DNA of 64,000 nucleotides from an uncultured Clostridia bacterium (GTDB taxonomy: Bacteria > Bacillota > Clostridia > TANB77 > CAG-508): positions 7,789 to 71,788 of the forward strand of contig CAPOZU010000010.1 of the NCBI GenBank assembly GCA_948676835.1, written 5' to 3'. How positions within the stretch are numbered: the first letter of the stretch is position 1; each line of letters opens with the position of its first letter. The notes beneath the pieces were generated by a model. It was not told the origin of the DNA and made no database searches. It saw nothing but the letters and a program-made list of their open reading frames with translations. A program made the position numbers and the translations under genes. Below are positions 35,241-44,042 of this stretch, one piece after another.

Positions 35241-36161
35241 TTACTCAGACAAATAGCAATTTTCACTATTTAATTTATAAACTTCCTTTGCTTTACCTTT
35301 TTCATCTTTATTTAAAAAAATTAATCTTTCAAAAATATGTGTATCAATTAAATTTTTTAAAACTGGATTTTTATAAATATCTTTCAAAGAACTTCCATGA
35401 GCTGTAAATATTCCTTTACAGCCTGAACATAATGCATAGTTTATTGCCTCAATATCATCAAGTACTCCAATTTCATCTGCAATAATAACTTTAGGTGCCA
35501 TAGAACGTACAAGTATTTTTATTCCAATCGCTTTAGAAACATTTTCAATTACATCAGTTCTCATTCCAACATCATTTTGTGGAACTCCTTTATACAAACT
35601 TGCTATTTCACTTCTTTCATCTACTATTCCTACTGTAATACCATTAAATTTATATACACTACTTCCATTAGATACTTGTCTTGCTATATCTCTTACTAAA
35701 GTTGTTTTTCCAAATCCTGGTGGCGAAATTATAAGTGTATTAAAAATATTATTATTTTCTATATCTAAAATATGTTTTAGTAAATTATTACTACATCCTA
35801 TAACTTGTCTTGCTATTCTAAAATTAAAACTATTTATATAATTTATATTTATAATTTTATTATTTTCTATAACACATGAACCCACAAGACCAACTCTATG
35901 TCCACCTTGCAAAGTAATAAATCCAGAAGATATTTGTTTTTGATAGGAATATATTGAATTTTCGCATATTAACTGTAATATATTTATTATTTCTTCTGAA
36001 CTTACTTTATATTTGATTATTTTTTCTTCATTATTAAGCTTTAAAATAATATAATTTTGATTCCTTATTCGAATCTCTTCTAACATTTCTTCATTTTGCT
36101 TAATTTTTTCAAATAAAATATTTTGAAGCTTGTCTGGGAAATATTCTGTAATCTTCTTCAT
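35241..36161 (-). CDS. spoIIIAA: Stage III sporulation protein AA (ATPase)
   Basis: Cytoplasmic ATPase of the SpoIIIA feeding channel, related to secretion ATPases. The 306 residues contain GFITLQGGHRVGLVG, Walker A ISPPGFGKTTLVRDIARQ, TVGIVDERSEIA, VGMRTDVIENVSKAIGIKILVRSMAPKVIIADEIG (Walker B) and IFTAHGSSLKDI. First gene of the eight-gene operon, with AAGAGGAATAA before the ATG. Such operons are sigma-E dependent in known spore formers. I could not make out a convincing sigma-E promoter in the 116-bp upstream gap. Confidence 0.96.
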   Translation of the reverse strand: MKKITEYFPDKLQNILFEKIKQNEEMLEEIRIRNQNYIILKLNNEEKIIKYKVSSEEIINILQLICENSIYSYQKQISSGFITLQGGHRVGLVGSCVIENNKIININYINSFNFRIARQVIGCSNNLLKHILDIENNNIFNTLIISPPGFGKTTLVRDIARQVSNGSSVYKFNGITVGIVDERSEIASLYKGVPQNDVGMRTDVIENVSKAIGIKILVRSMAPKVIIADEIGVLDDIEAINYALCSGCKGIFTAHGSSLKDIYKNPVLKNLIDTHIFERLIFLNKDEKGKAKEVYKLNSENCYLSE

Positions 36162-36228
36162 TTATTCCTCTTTTCTATTACATGTAATAATATATATTCA
36201 AGTAGAATTATTTTAGAACTTATTTATA

Positions 36229-36266
36229 AAAAAAAGTGCTAACTATTTTTAGTTAACACTTTTTTA
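36229..36266 (-). terminator. Terminator after the 36278 gene
   Basis: Minus strand: AAAAGTGTTAACTA, loop AAAA, TAGTTAGCACTTTT and then TTTTATAA. It separates the 671-residue protein gene from the spoIIIA operon. Confidence 0.9.
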
Positions 36267-36277
36267 TAATTTATTTA

Positions 36278-38293
36278 CTATCTTTCATCTTCGTCTTTAT
36301 CTTTAAGTTTAGGCCACTTTATTTCATCTCTTATTGCTGCTCCCATACTTCCATTTTCCCAATTTAGATTTACAATTCCTATATTCGGATTAGAAATTTG
36401 AGGAAGTACATCTTCTTTAAACTTATCTAATTGGTCTCTTTCAAAATATATTTGTATATTATTTCTATTATTTTCATTTCTTTTACCTGATTTTGGAGCT
36501 GGCTCTATGTAACTTGATACACCTGCTGATTTGAAAGCTTCTAAAATTGGAATTATATTTCTTGTAGCTGGCACACTTATATAACACATAACATCTTGCA
36601 GTTCCTCTGGATTATTTCCTATAGAATCTAATTTCATTCTTATTTTATCTAAAGTACGACATATTGTGTTTTTTCTTCCATTATATCCAGAAGTTTTTCC
36701 ACTATAAGTATTATATCCAACATTTAGTGTGTAAAATGTTCCATTTGTAGGTGTTGATATCATATTTCTTATTGTTTCATTTTCTTCTAACATTCTATCT
36801 AATTCATTTAAAATAAATCCTGGGTATTGTCCGAAATTTTCGTCATTACGCCAATCATAACTTCTACATGAAAATGGTACTGCTTCTCTTTCAATATTAA
36901 AAATTCCTTTTTCAGATTCAGGAACAGCGAACATAAATCCACCATCACGATTTTCTTGGCAATCAGGAAACGCAGCATAACTTATTCCTAACATATTGGC
37001 TTTTTTTATAATTTCATAAGCTGTAGTTGCATCTACTGCTTTATACATAATTCCATCTTTAGTTAAATTTTCTTCTGTTTCTAATAACCCTTTTGCTCTT
37101 GCTATTTTTTTCTGGAATTCTAATATATTTACAAATCTGCTTCCTTTTGCTGTTAAATCATGTTCTATTCTATCTATTTCTCTTCTCATATCTGCATCTG
37201 TATATGCTTTTAATTTTTCTAGTTCTTCTCGTTCTTTTTGGGCTTCAGCATCTATTGCATCTTGCTTTTCTTTTTCTTTTCTAGCTTTTTCTTCTTGTTT
37301 TTGCTTTTCCTTTTCTGCCTTTTCTCTTTCTTGTTCTTCTCTTTTCTTTAATTCTTCACCTATTTTATCTTTTTTATCTTCCATTTCATTAAGAGTTGTT
37401 TTAAATTTAACAAATTTTTTTAAAAACTCAAAAGATTTACTATTTTCATTAGAACTATCAAATAATTGACTTATTGAAAAATCATCTATCATTCTTACAT
37501 TCGCCATTTGGCGATTTAGTTCTTTAGCCATAGAATCTATAGAATTAAAATATCTTTGATCATATTTATTAAATTCTTCTTCTGACAATGATAATCTTTC
37601 ATACTGTCTAGCTGCTTGTTTAGCATCTTCAAAAAATAGTTTTGAAAATATTTTTTGTTTTGTTAGTGATAAATCCTTAAATGGGTTTGTTGGAACATCA
37701 TAATAGTTATTTGAAAGAAACATTAATTCTAACATTTTTATTCTGTATTCAGATTTCATTGAAATACTATTAAATTTTTGTTTTTGAACTTTTGTTAATA
37801 ATGGGCTACCATTCATTTCACTTTCTGCAACCTTTTTCTGTACTTTTGAAATAAAAGAAATATATTCTTCTAGTTTTTGCTTATTTATTCCATCACTATA
37901 TAGCGGATTTTCAAAAGTTTTATCCATTATTAAATTTTGATGTTCTAATTCGCTTATTGTATATTCTCCATCAGCTAATTTTTTATCTTCTTCAAATTGT
38001 GACTTTAAAGTTCTAAATACACTTATAACTTCTGGATCATCTTCATTATTAGTTTTTTCCAGTAGTGCTGTCAATAGATCTATTTGTTTTTGCAAGCTTT
38101 CTCCTCTTTCAGGTAATACTTCTGATATATATGAAACATCTGCATCAAATAATTGAAGTGATCCATAAATACTATCTTCAAAATTTTTCTCTTCATCATA
38201 TGTAACAAAAGTTGTATCAAATTCAGATTTTTTGCCTTCTCTTCTGCTAGTTTCATTATCTTCTAGTCCAAAAAAAGATCTCCAAAATCCCAT
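36278..38293 (-). CDS. Uncharacterised 671-residue protein with central coiled coil
   Basis: I do not recognise this cytoplasmic protein. The N-terminal third (about 1-305) is helical and acidic. A long charged coiled coil (EREKAEKEKQKQEEKARKEKEK) spans about 315-375. The C-terminal half (about 380-660) looks globular, with GFMFAVPESEKGIF, SCRSYDWRNDENFGQYPGFILNELDRML, TPTNGTFYTLNVGYNTYSG and VMCYISVPATRNIIPILEAFKSAGVSSYIEPAP. No signal peptide or membrane helix. It has its own terminator. The preceding gene on the strand is the YezG-like gene, 130 bp away. Composition is native. Confidence 0.75.
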   Translation of the reverse strand: MGFWRSFFGLEDNETSRREGKKSEFDTTFVTYDEEKNFEDSIYGSLQLFDADVSYISEVLPERGESLQKQIDLLTALLEKTNNEDDPEVISVFRTLKSQFEEDKKLADGEYTISELEHQNLIMDKTFENPLYSDGINKQKLEEYISFISKVQKKVAESEMNGSPLLTKVQKQKFNSISMKSEYRIKMLELMFLSNNYYDVPTNPFKDLSLTKQKIFSKLFFEDAKQAARQYERLSLSEEEFNKYDQRYFNSIDSMAKELNRQMANVRMIDDFSISQLFDSSNENSKSFEFLKKFVKFKTTLNEMEDKKDKIGEELKKREEQEREKAEKEKQKQEEKARKEKEKQDAIDAEAQKEREELEKLKAYTDADMRREIDRIEHDLTAKGSRFVNILEFQKKIARAKGLLETEENLTKDGIMYKAVDATTAYEIIKKANMLGISYAAFPDCQENRDGGFMFAVPESEKGIFNIEREAVPFSCRSYDWRNDENFGQYPGFILNELDRMLEENETIRNMISTPTNGTFYTLNVGYNTYSGKTSGYNGRKNTICRTLDKIRMKLDSIGNNPEELQDVMCYISVPATRNIIPILEAFKSAGVSSYIEPAPKSGKRNENNRNNIQIYFERDQLDKFKEDVLPQISNPNIGIVNLNWENGSMGAAIRDEIKWPKLKDKDEDER

Positions 38294-38380
38294 ATTATTC
38301 CTCCTTAAATTAACCTCTGTTTACCATTATATCACAAATAACTAACATTGTCACTATTTTATGTATACTTTATTGCTAAA

Positions 38381-38418
38381 TAAAAGAAAGTAAAATTTAT
38401 TGAATTCTACTTTCTTTT
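38381..38418 (-). terminator. Terminator after the YezG-like gene
   Basis: Minus strand: AAAAGAAAGTA and TACTTTCTTTT form an 11-bp stem around a 14-base loop, with ATTTAG after. The loop is long, so strength is uncertain. Confidence 0.7.
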
Positions 38419-38423
38419 CGAAA

Positions 38424-39179
38424 TTATTTTTTAAAATTTAAAATTTGGTTAGTAACTCCAACATTCTCCTCATCTTCATCAATTATAATATCTTCAATTT
38501 TATTTTTCTTTTTAAATAATCCTGATTTCTTTTTCTCTTTTTCTTTATCTGATTCTGGAGATTTTGATTGAGCTATTGCTTCCTCTACAGTTAAAGTTTT
38601 CTCAAAATCTATGATATTTTTAACAGGTTGCTTATATATGCCTTCTATATAAACATCTTTTTTAGTAGGAGATTGAACACTTTCATACTCTAAATATGCT
38701 TGAACTATTTTTTTGTCTTTTCTACTCAAAGTTTCGATTCCTTCTTGTAAATGTTTATATCTCCAGATTACATGACGCTCATAAGAATCAAATGGAGATT
38801 CAGTTAAATCTTCATAATCAAATTCAATTTTAAATTTAAAATTCTCTATTGAAATATTTATACTACTCCAAACGCTTCTTTTGGTATTTACAAATCTTTC
38901 ATGTAATAATTTTATAGAATTATATACATCACTGATTAACTTAGAATATTGTTCTTCATCTATATTGAATATATTTGGTATTTCATATCCATTTACAAAT
39001 TTCTTTTTAATAATTCCTTTTGGCAAATAGTAAAAATACATTTCACCTACTGATTTCTGATTAGGAATATTTATAACGGAAGCATATAAATATATTTTTT
39101 CCCATTTTTCTGGAATTATATAGAACAACTTCTTTTGTATATCAGAGTACAATAATTTTTCTTCTGGTAAATTTATCAT
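38424..39179 (-). CDS. YezG-like (DUF600) protein with charged C-terminal tail
   Basis: Protein of 251 residues. The N-terminal 150 follow the pattern I know from YezG/DUF600 immunity-type proteins: IIPEKWEKIYLYASVI, FYYLPKGI, a run IFNIDEEQYSKLISDVYNSIKLLHERF, WSSINISIENFKFKIEFDYEDL and RHVIWRYKHL. The rest is a lysine/glutamate-rich tail (KEKEKKKSGLFKKKNK, then EDIIIDEDEENVG) not found in plain YezG proteins. YezG neutralises an LXG toxin in Bacillus. No LXG toxin is next to it here, and it sits 24 bp after gpmI, so an immunity role is doubtful. AGGAGAAAATTT precedes the ATG. Confidence 0.6.
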   Translation of the reverse strand: MINLPEEKLLYSDIQKKLFYIIPEKWEKIYLYASVINIPNQKSVGEMYFYYLPKGIIKKKFVNGYEIPNIFNIDEEQYSKLISDVYNSIKLLHERFVNTKRSVWSSINISIENFKFKIEFDYEDLTESPFDSYERHVIWRYKHLQEGIETLSRKDKKIVQAYLEYESVQSPTKKDVYIEGIYKQPVKNIIDFEKTLTVEEAIAQSKSPESDKEKEKKKSGLFKKKNKIEDIIIDEDEENVGVTNQILNFKK

Positions 39180-39203
39180 AAATTTTCTCCTAAAATTTAA
39201 CGA

Positions 39204-40736
39204 TTAATTCTCTAGTAAACTTTCTCCTGTCATTTCCTCAGGTTTTTCTAATCCCATTAGTTCTAACATTGTTGGTGCTAAGTCTGCTAAACGACCTTCT
39301 TTTATTTTTTTGTTTGCTGGTAAACCAACTATAGCTAATGGAACTGGACTTGTTGTATGCGCTGTATGTGGTTCTCCTGTTTTATAATCTACCATTTGCT
39401 CACAATTTCCATGATCTGCTGTTATTAATAATGTACCATTAACTTCATTTATAGCTTCTACAACTCTTCCAACACATTCGTCTATAGCTTCTAATGCTTT
39501 TACAGCAGCATCTATATTTCCTGTGTGTCCAACCATATCTGGATTTGCAAAATTTAATATTATTGAATCATATTTTTCAGATTTTATAGCTTCTACTACT
39601 TTATCTGTTACTTCATATGCACTCATTTCTGGTTTTAAATCATATGTTTCAACTTTTGGTGATGGAACTAAAATTCTATCTTCACCAACATATTGTTCCT
39701 CTTTTCCACCATTAAAGAAAAATGTAACATGCGCATATTTTTCAGTTTCTGCAATTCTTAATTGTTTTAATCCTTTATTGCTTATATATTCTCCAAAAGT
39801 ATTTTTTAATTCTTCTTTTTTATAAGCAACTTCTACGTTTGGCATTGTTTCATCATATGGTGTCATACAAACAAAATATGTGTTTAATTTTTTTGTTTCA
39901 AATCCATCAAATTCTTTATCTACAATGCTTCTAGTGATTTCTCTTGCTCTGTCTGGTCTAAAGTTAAAGAATATAACTGAATCACCATCTTCTATTTTAG
40001 CAATTGGTTCTCCATTTTTATTAGTAATAACTGTTGGTTTAACAAATTCATCAAACACTTCTTTTTGATAAGATTCTTCAATTGCAGAAATAGCTGATAA
40101 CGCTTTTTCTCCTTCACCATTTACAATTGCATTATATGCCAAGCTTACTCTTTCCCATCTCTTATCTCTATCCATTGCGTAAAATCTTCCAGAGATAGTT
40201 GCTATTTGACCAACACCTTTTTCCTTTATTTTTTCTTCTAATTCTGTAATATATCCTTCTCCTGATGCTGGTGGAGTATCTCTTCCATCCATAAAACAAT
40301 GAACATATACATTTTCGAAATCTTTTCTTTTTGCCATTTCAAGTAAAGCATATAAATGACGATTATGACTATGAACACCACCATTTGATAATAATCCCAT
40401 AATATGCAATTTTGAATTATTTTTTTGACAGTTCTCAATAGCTTTTACAAATTCTGGAACACTAAAGAAATCTCCATCTTCAATAGCTTTTGTTATTTTA
40501 GCTAAATCTTGATATACAACTCTTCCTGCACCGATATTTGTATGACCTACTTCTGAATTTCCCATTTGTCCTTCTGGTAATCCAACTGCTAATCCACTTG
40601 TATGAACTATTGTATTTGGATTTTTAGTTAATATTTCTTTTAAGTTTGGTATATTAGCTAATTTTACTGAATTTCCTTCTTTTTTTTCGTTAATTCCAAA
40701 ACCATCTAATATCATTAACATTGTTAATTTACTCAT
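39204..40736 (-). CDS. gpmI: Phosphoglycerate mutase, cofactor-independent
   Basis: Interconverts 3- and 2-phosphoglycerate with two manganese ions through a phosphoserine. The 510 residues are the standard length. Visible: MILDGFG (metal Asp11), QMGNSEVGHTNIGAGRVVYQ with catalytic Ser61, FMDGRDTPPASG, GRFYAMDRDKRWER, FNFRPDRARE, FANPDMVGHTG and TADHGNCE. It follows tpiA after 23 bp and is the last enzyme gene of the glycolytic run pgk-tpiA-gpmI. Confidence 0.97.
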   Translation of the reverse strand: MSKLTMLMILDGFGINEKKEGNSVKLANIPNLKEILTKNPNTIVHTSGLAVGLPEGQMGNSEVGHTNIGAGRVVYQDLAKITKAIEDGDFFSVPEFVKAIENCQKNNSKLHIMGLLSNGGVHSHNRHLYALLEMAKRKDFENVYVHCFMDGRDTPPASGEGYITELEEKIKEKGVGQIATISGRFYAMDRDKRWERVSLAYNAIVNGEGEKALSAISAIEESYQKEVFDEFVKPTVITNKNGEPIAKIEDGDSVIFFNFRPDRAREITRSIVDKEFDGFETKKLNTYFVCMTPYDETMPNVEVAYKKEELKNTFGEYISNKGLKQLRIAETEKYAHVTFFFNGGKEEQYVGEDRILVPSPKVETYDLKPEMSAYEVTDKVVEAIKSEKYDSIILNFANPDMVGHTGNIDAAVKALEAIDECVGRVVEAINEVNGTLLITADHGNCEQMVDYKTGEPHTAHTTSPVPLAIVGLPANKKIKEGRLADLAPTMLELMGLEKPEEMTGESLLEN

Positions 40737-40759
40737 ATTTTTGTTACACTTCCCATCTA

Positions 40760-41512
40760 CTATTTATCATAATTTACTATTTTGCTAAATTCATCTGGTT
40801 TTAAACTAGCTCCACCAACTAATCCACCATCTATATCTGATGTACTAAATAGTTCTTTTGCATTTGAAGATTTTACACTTCCACCATATTGAATTATAAC
40901 TTCATCTGCAACATCATCACCATATAGTTTTCTAATTTCAGCTCTAATAGCTTTTATAGAATTATTAGCATCTTCTGAAGTTGCTGTTTTTCCTGTTCCT
41001 ATGGCCCAAATTGGTTCATAAGCAATTATTGTATTTTTAACTTGCTCTCCTGTTAAACCATCTAAAGCTAAACGAGTTTGATTAGTTATAATATCTTCTG
41101 TTTTTCCAGCTTCTCTTTCTTCTAATGTTTCACCAACACAAACTATTGGTTTTAATTCATTTTCAAAAGCTGCTTTTATTTTTTTATTAACAGATTCATC
41201 TGTTTCGTTAAAATATTGTCTTCTTTCAGAGTGACCTATAATAACATATTCAACTCCAATTGATTTTAACATTTTAGCAGATACTTCTCCTGTATAAGCT
41301 CCGTTTTCTGCAAAGTGCATATTTTGAGCACCTATTTTAATATTTGTTCCTTGAGCATTCATTAAACAATAAAATAAATCTGTATAAGGTACACATAAAA
41401 TCACTTCTGCTTTAGCATCTTTAACCAATGGTTCAAAAGCTTGAACATATTCAATCGCTTCGTTTGGAAGCATATTCATTTTCCAGTTTCCTGCAATTAC
41501 TTTTCTTCTCAT
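40760..41512 (-). CDS. tpiA: Triosephosphate isomerase
   Basis: TIM-barrel enzyme interconverting dihydroxyacetone phosphate and glyceraldehyde 3-phosphate. I start at ATG 41512 (MRRKVIAGNWKMN), giving 250 residues, because AGGAGG lies 9 bases before it. The longer frame overlaps the end of pgk and has no ribosome site. Catalytic Lys in GNWKMN, His in VIIGHSERR and Glu in IIAYEPIWAIGTGK, plus the phosphate loop in GGSVKSSNA, are all present. It lies 13 bp after pgk. Confidence 0.97.
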   Translation of the reverse strand: MRRKVIAGNWKMNMLPNEAIEYVQAFEPLVKDAKAEVILCVPYTDLFYCLMNAQGTNIKIGAQNMHFAENGAYTGEVSAKMLKSIGVEYVIIGHSERRQYFNETDESVNKKIKAAFENELKPIVCVGETLEEREAGKTEDIITNQTRLALDGLTGEQVKNTIIAYEPIWAIGTGKTATSEDANNSIKAIRAEIRKLYGDDVADEVIIQYGGSVKSSNAKELFSTSDIDGGLVGGASLKPDEFSKIVNYDK

Positions 41513-41525
41513 AAAATCAATCCTC

Positions 41526-42710
41526 CTATTTATCTTGTAAAGCTTCAATTCCTGGTAATTTTTTACCTTCTAAGAATTCAAGTGAAGCTCCACCACCTGT
41601 AGAAATGTGTGTGAATTTTTCTGCCAATCCTGCTTTTTCAACAGCAGCTGCTGAATCTCCACCACCAATTATTTTTATGCAATCTACATCAGCTAATGCT
41701 TTTGCAATACTATTTGTTCCAACAGCAAATTGATCAAATTCGAATAATCCAACTGGTCCATTCCAAATTACAGTTTTTGCGTTTTGTAATTCTTTAGAAT
41801 ACATTTCTATTGTTTCTTGACCAATATCAAATCCTTCCCATCCATCAGGAATTTCTGTATATTTAACAGTTTTGCTTTCTGTATCAGCAGCAAATTCTTT
41901 ACCAACTTTTGTATCTACTGGTAACATGAATTTTACACCTTTAGCTTTAGCTTTTTCCATAAGTTCTTTTGCTAAATCTAATTTATCTAATTCACAAATT
42001 GAGTTTCCAACTTCATATCCCATTGATTTAAAGAATGTGTAAGCCATAGCTCCACCAATCATTAAAACATCTACTTTTTCTAATAAAGCATTTATAACAC
42101 CTATTTTATCAGATACTTTCTTTCCACCTAAAATAGCCATGAATGGTCTTTCAGGATTTTCTAGGCTTGAGCCTAAAAATTTTAATTCTTTTTCAATTAA
42201 AAATCCAGATACTGCTGGTAAATAGCTTGCAACACCTGTTGTTGAGCTATGAGCTCTGTGAGCTGTACCAAAAGCATCATTTACAAATAGTTCTGCCATT
42301 GATGCAAATTCTTTTGATAAGTTTTCATCATTTTTTTCTTCTCCAGCTTCATATCTAACATTTTCAAGAAGCATAACTTCTCCTGATTGTAAGTTTGCAG
42401 CTAATGCTTTAGCATCTGGTCCAACAACATCTTTTGCAAGTTTAACTTCCATATTTAATAATCTTGAAAGTTCTTCTGCAACTATATCCATTGAATATTC
42501 TGGTTTAACTTCTCCCTTTGGTCTTCCTAAGTGTGAACAAAGTATTACTTTACAATCATTTTCAAGTAAGTATTTAATTGTTGGTAATGCTGCAACAATT
42601 CTTCTGTTATCTGTGATTTTTCTGTTTTCATCATATGGAACATTGAAATCACATCTTACTAAAACTTTCTTTCCTTTTACATCAATATCTTTTACTGTTT
42701 TTTTGCTCAT
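41526..42710 (-). CDS. pgk: Phosphoglycerate kinase
   Basis: Transfers phosphate from 1,3-bisphosphoglycerate to ADP. The 394 residues show KKVLVRCDFNVPYDENRKITDN at the start, HLGRPKGE, NDAFGTAHRAHSS, AILGGKKVSDKIGV, WNGPVGLFEFDQFAVGT and GGGDSAAAVE. First gene of pgk-tpiA-gpmI. A perfect 9-bp palindrome lies between its promoter and its ribosome site (AAAGGAGGATGTTTTA), a possible control point. gap is separate upstream with two terminators between. Confidence 0.97.
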   Translation of the reverse strand: MSKKTVKDIDVKGKKVLVRCDFNVPYDENRKITDNRRIVAALPTIKYLLENDCKVILCSHLGRPKGEVKPEYSMDIVAEELSRLLNMEVKLAKDVVGPDAKALAANLQSGEVMLLENVRYEAGEEKNDENLSKEFASMAELFVNDAFGTAHRAHSSTTGVASYLPAVSGFLIEKELKFLGSSLENPERPFMAILGGKKVSDKIGVINALLEKVDVLMIGGAMAYTFFKSMGYEVGNSICELDKLDLAKELMEKAKAKGVKFMLPVDTKVGKEFAADTESKTVKYTEIPDGWEGFDIGQETIEMYSKELQNAKTVIWNGPVGLFEFDQFAVGTNSIAKALADVDCIKIIGGGDSAAAVEKAGLAEKFTHISTGGGASLEFLEGKKLPGIEALQDK

Positions 42711-42731
42711 TAAAACATCCTCCTTTAATTT

Positions 42732-42752
42732 CTTTGTAAATATTTTACAAAG
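42732..42752 (-). promoter_or_regulatory. Palindrome in the pgk leader (possible operator)
   Basis: CTTTGTAAA - TAT - TTTACAAAG: perfect 9-bp arms around 3 bases, about 10 bases before the pgk ribosome site and 20 bp after the -10. It could be a repressor site or an RNA stem in the leader. No T run follows, so it is not a terminator. Confidence 0.5.
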
Positions 42753-42772
42753 TATTTTGTTTTATAAATTTT

Positions 42773-42801
42773 TATTTATATTTTTTCATATTTTCATACA
42801 A
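42773..42801 (-). promoter_or_regulatory. Promoter of the pgk operon
   Basis: Minus strand: TTGTAT (42796-42801), a 17-bp spacer and TAAATA (42773-42778). Confidence 0.6.
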
Positions 42802-42814
42802 AGCTATTCTATAA

Positions 42815-42844
42815 CAAAAAAGAATACTTTTCAAGTATTCTTTT
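42815..42844 (-). terminator. Second terminator downstream of gap
   Basis: Minus strand: AAGAATACTT / AAGTATTCTT stem with a GAA loop region, followed by TTTTGTTATAG. It lies just upstream of the pgk promoter and insulates it from gap. Confidence 0.8.
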
Positions 42845-42892
42845 AACTATTTTTACCAATTTGAAAGATTATATTAATTTTATTTTTTACAA

Positions 42893-42927
42893 TCAAAAAG
42901 AAGATAAGCTAAGCTTACCTTCTCTTA
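42893..42927 (-). terminator. First terminator after gap
   Basis: Minus strand: AGAAGGTAAGC, loop TTAG and GCTTATCTTCT with one wobble pair, followed by TTTTTGATTG. It begins about 8 bp after the gap stop. Confidence 0.9.
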
Positions 42928-42934
42928 TAAACAA

Positions 42935-43954
42935 TTAGTTTAATTCAGCAAAATATTTGATTGTTCTTACCATTTGGCTTGTGTAAGAATTTTCATTATC
43001 ATACCAAGAAACAACTTGTACTTGATATAATCCATCTTCTACTTTTGTAACCATTGTTTGAGTTGCGTCAAATAATGAACCATATGTGATTCCTATAATA
43101 TCTGAAGAAACTAATGGTTCTTCTGTGTATCCGAAAGATGCACTAGAAGCTGCTTTCATAGCTGCGTTGATTGATTCTGGAGTTACTTCTTCATTGCTTC
43201 TTACTGTTGCAATTAAGATTGTTGTAGATCCTGTTGGAACTGGAACTCTTTGTGCAGAACCAATTAATTTTCCATTTAATTCTGGAATAACAAGTCCTAT
43301 AGCTTTAGCTGCTCCTGTTGAGTTAGGAACAATATTTACAGCTGCTGCTCTAGCTCTTCTTAAATCATTTTTTCTATGTGGTCCATCAAGTACCATTTGG
43401 TCTCCAGTATAAGCATGTACTGTTGTCATGATTCCTGATTGAATTGGTGCATAGTCGTTTAACGCTTTAGCCATTGGTGCTAAACAGTTTGTTGTACAAG
43501 AAGCAGCTGAAATAACTGTATCTTCTGCTGTTAATACATTTTCATTTACTCCAAAAACAACTGTTGGTAGATCTTTTCCTGCTGGTGCAGAAATAACAAC
43601 TTTTTTAGCTCCTGCTTGTATATGAGCAGATGCTTTTTCTTTAGATGTATAGAAACCTGTACATTCTAATACAACATCAACTCCTATTTCTCCCCATGGT
43701 AAATTAGCTGCATCTTTTTCAGCATATATTTTGATTGTTTTTCCATCAACAGTAATTGAATCTTCTCCTGCAACTACTGTATCAGCTTTTTCATATCTTT
43801 TTTGAGCTGAATCATATTTTAATAAATGAGCTAACATATCTGGGCTTGTTAAGTCGTTGATTGCAACGATTTCATATCCTTCTGCTCCAAACATTTGTCT
43901 AAATGCAAGACGTCCTATACGTCCAAATCCATTTATAGCTACTTTTACTGACAT
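42935..43954 (-). CDS. gap: Glyceraldehyde-3-phosphate dehydrogenase
   Basis: NAD-dependent glycolytic dehydrogenase, 339 residues. N-terminal VAINGFGRIGRLAFRQ (NAD fold), ISAASCTTNCLAPMAK with the catalytic Cys near 153, TTVHAYTGDQ with the active-site His, RAAAVNIVPNSTGAAKAIG and WYDNENSYTSQMV. It is closely packed but transcribed apart from pgk: two terminators follow it. Codon choice is strongly biased (GCT, GTT, CCA), as expected of a highly expressed gene. The 88-bp upstream gap includes GGTC / GACC dyads, but I assign no operator. Confidence 0.97.
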   Translation of the reverse strand: MSVKVAINGFGRIGRLAFRQMFGAEGYEIVAINDLTSPDMLAHLLKYDSAQKRYEKADTVVAGEDSITVDGKTIKIYAEKDAANLPWGEIGVDVVLECTGFYTSKEKASAHIQAGAKKVVISAPAGKDLPTVVFGVNENVLTAEDTVISAASCTTNCLAPMAKALNDYAPIQSGIMTTVHAYTGDQMVLDGPHRKNDLRRARAAAVNIVPNSTGAAKAIGLVIPELNGKLIGSAQRVPVPTGSTTILIATVRSNEEVTPESINAAMKAASSASFGYTEEPLVSSDIIGITYGSLFDATQTMVTKVEDGLYQVQVVSWYDNENSYTSQMVRTIKYFAELN

Positions 43955-44042
43955 AATATAAATCCTCCATTCTGATACTTGATTTATTATAAGTATCTTT
44001 TAAATATTTTGGTCATTTTAGACCTAGATTATTCTATAACAT

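Noticed and set aside
36162..36230. Sigma-E promoter before spoIIIAA
   Set aside because: I could not find a -10/-35 pair with the right spacing; AT-rich matches are too weak to report.
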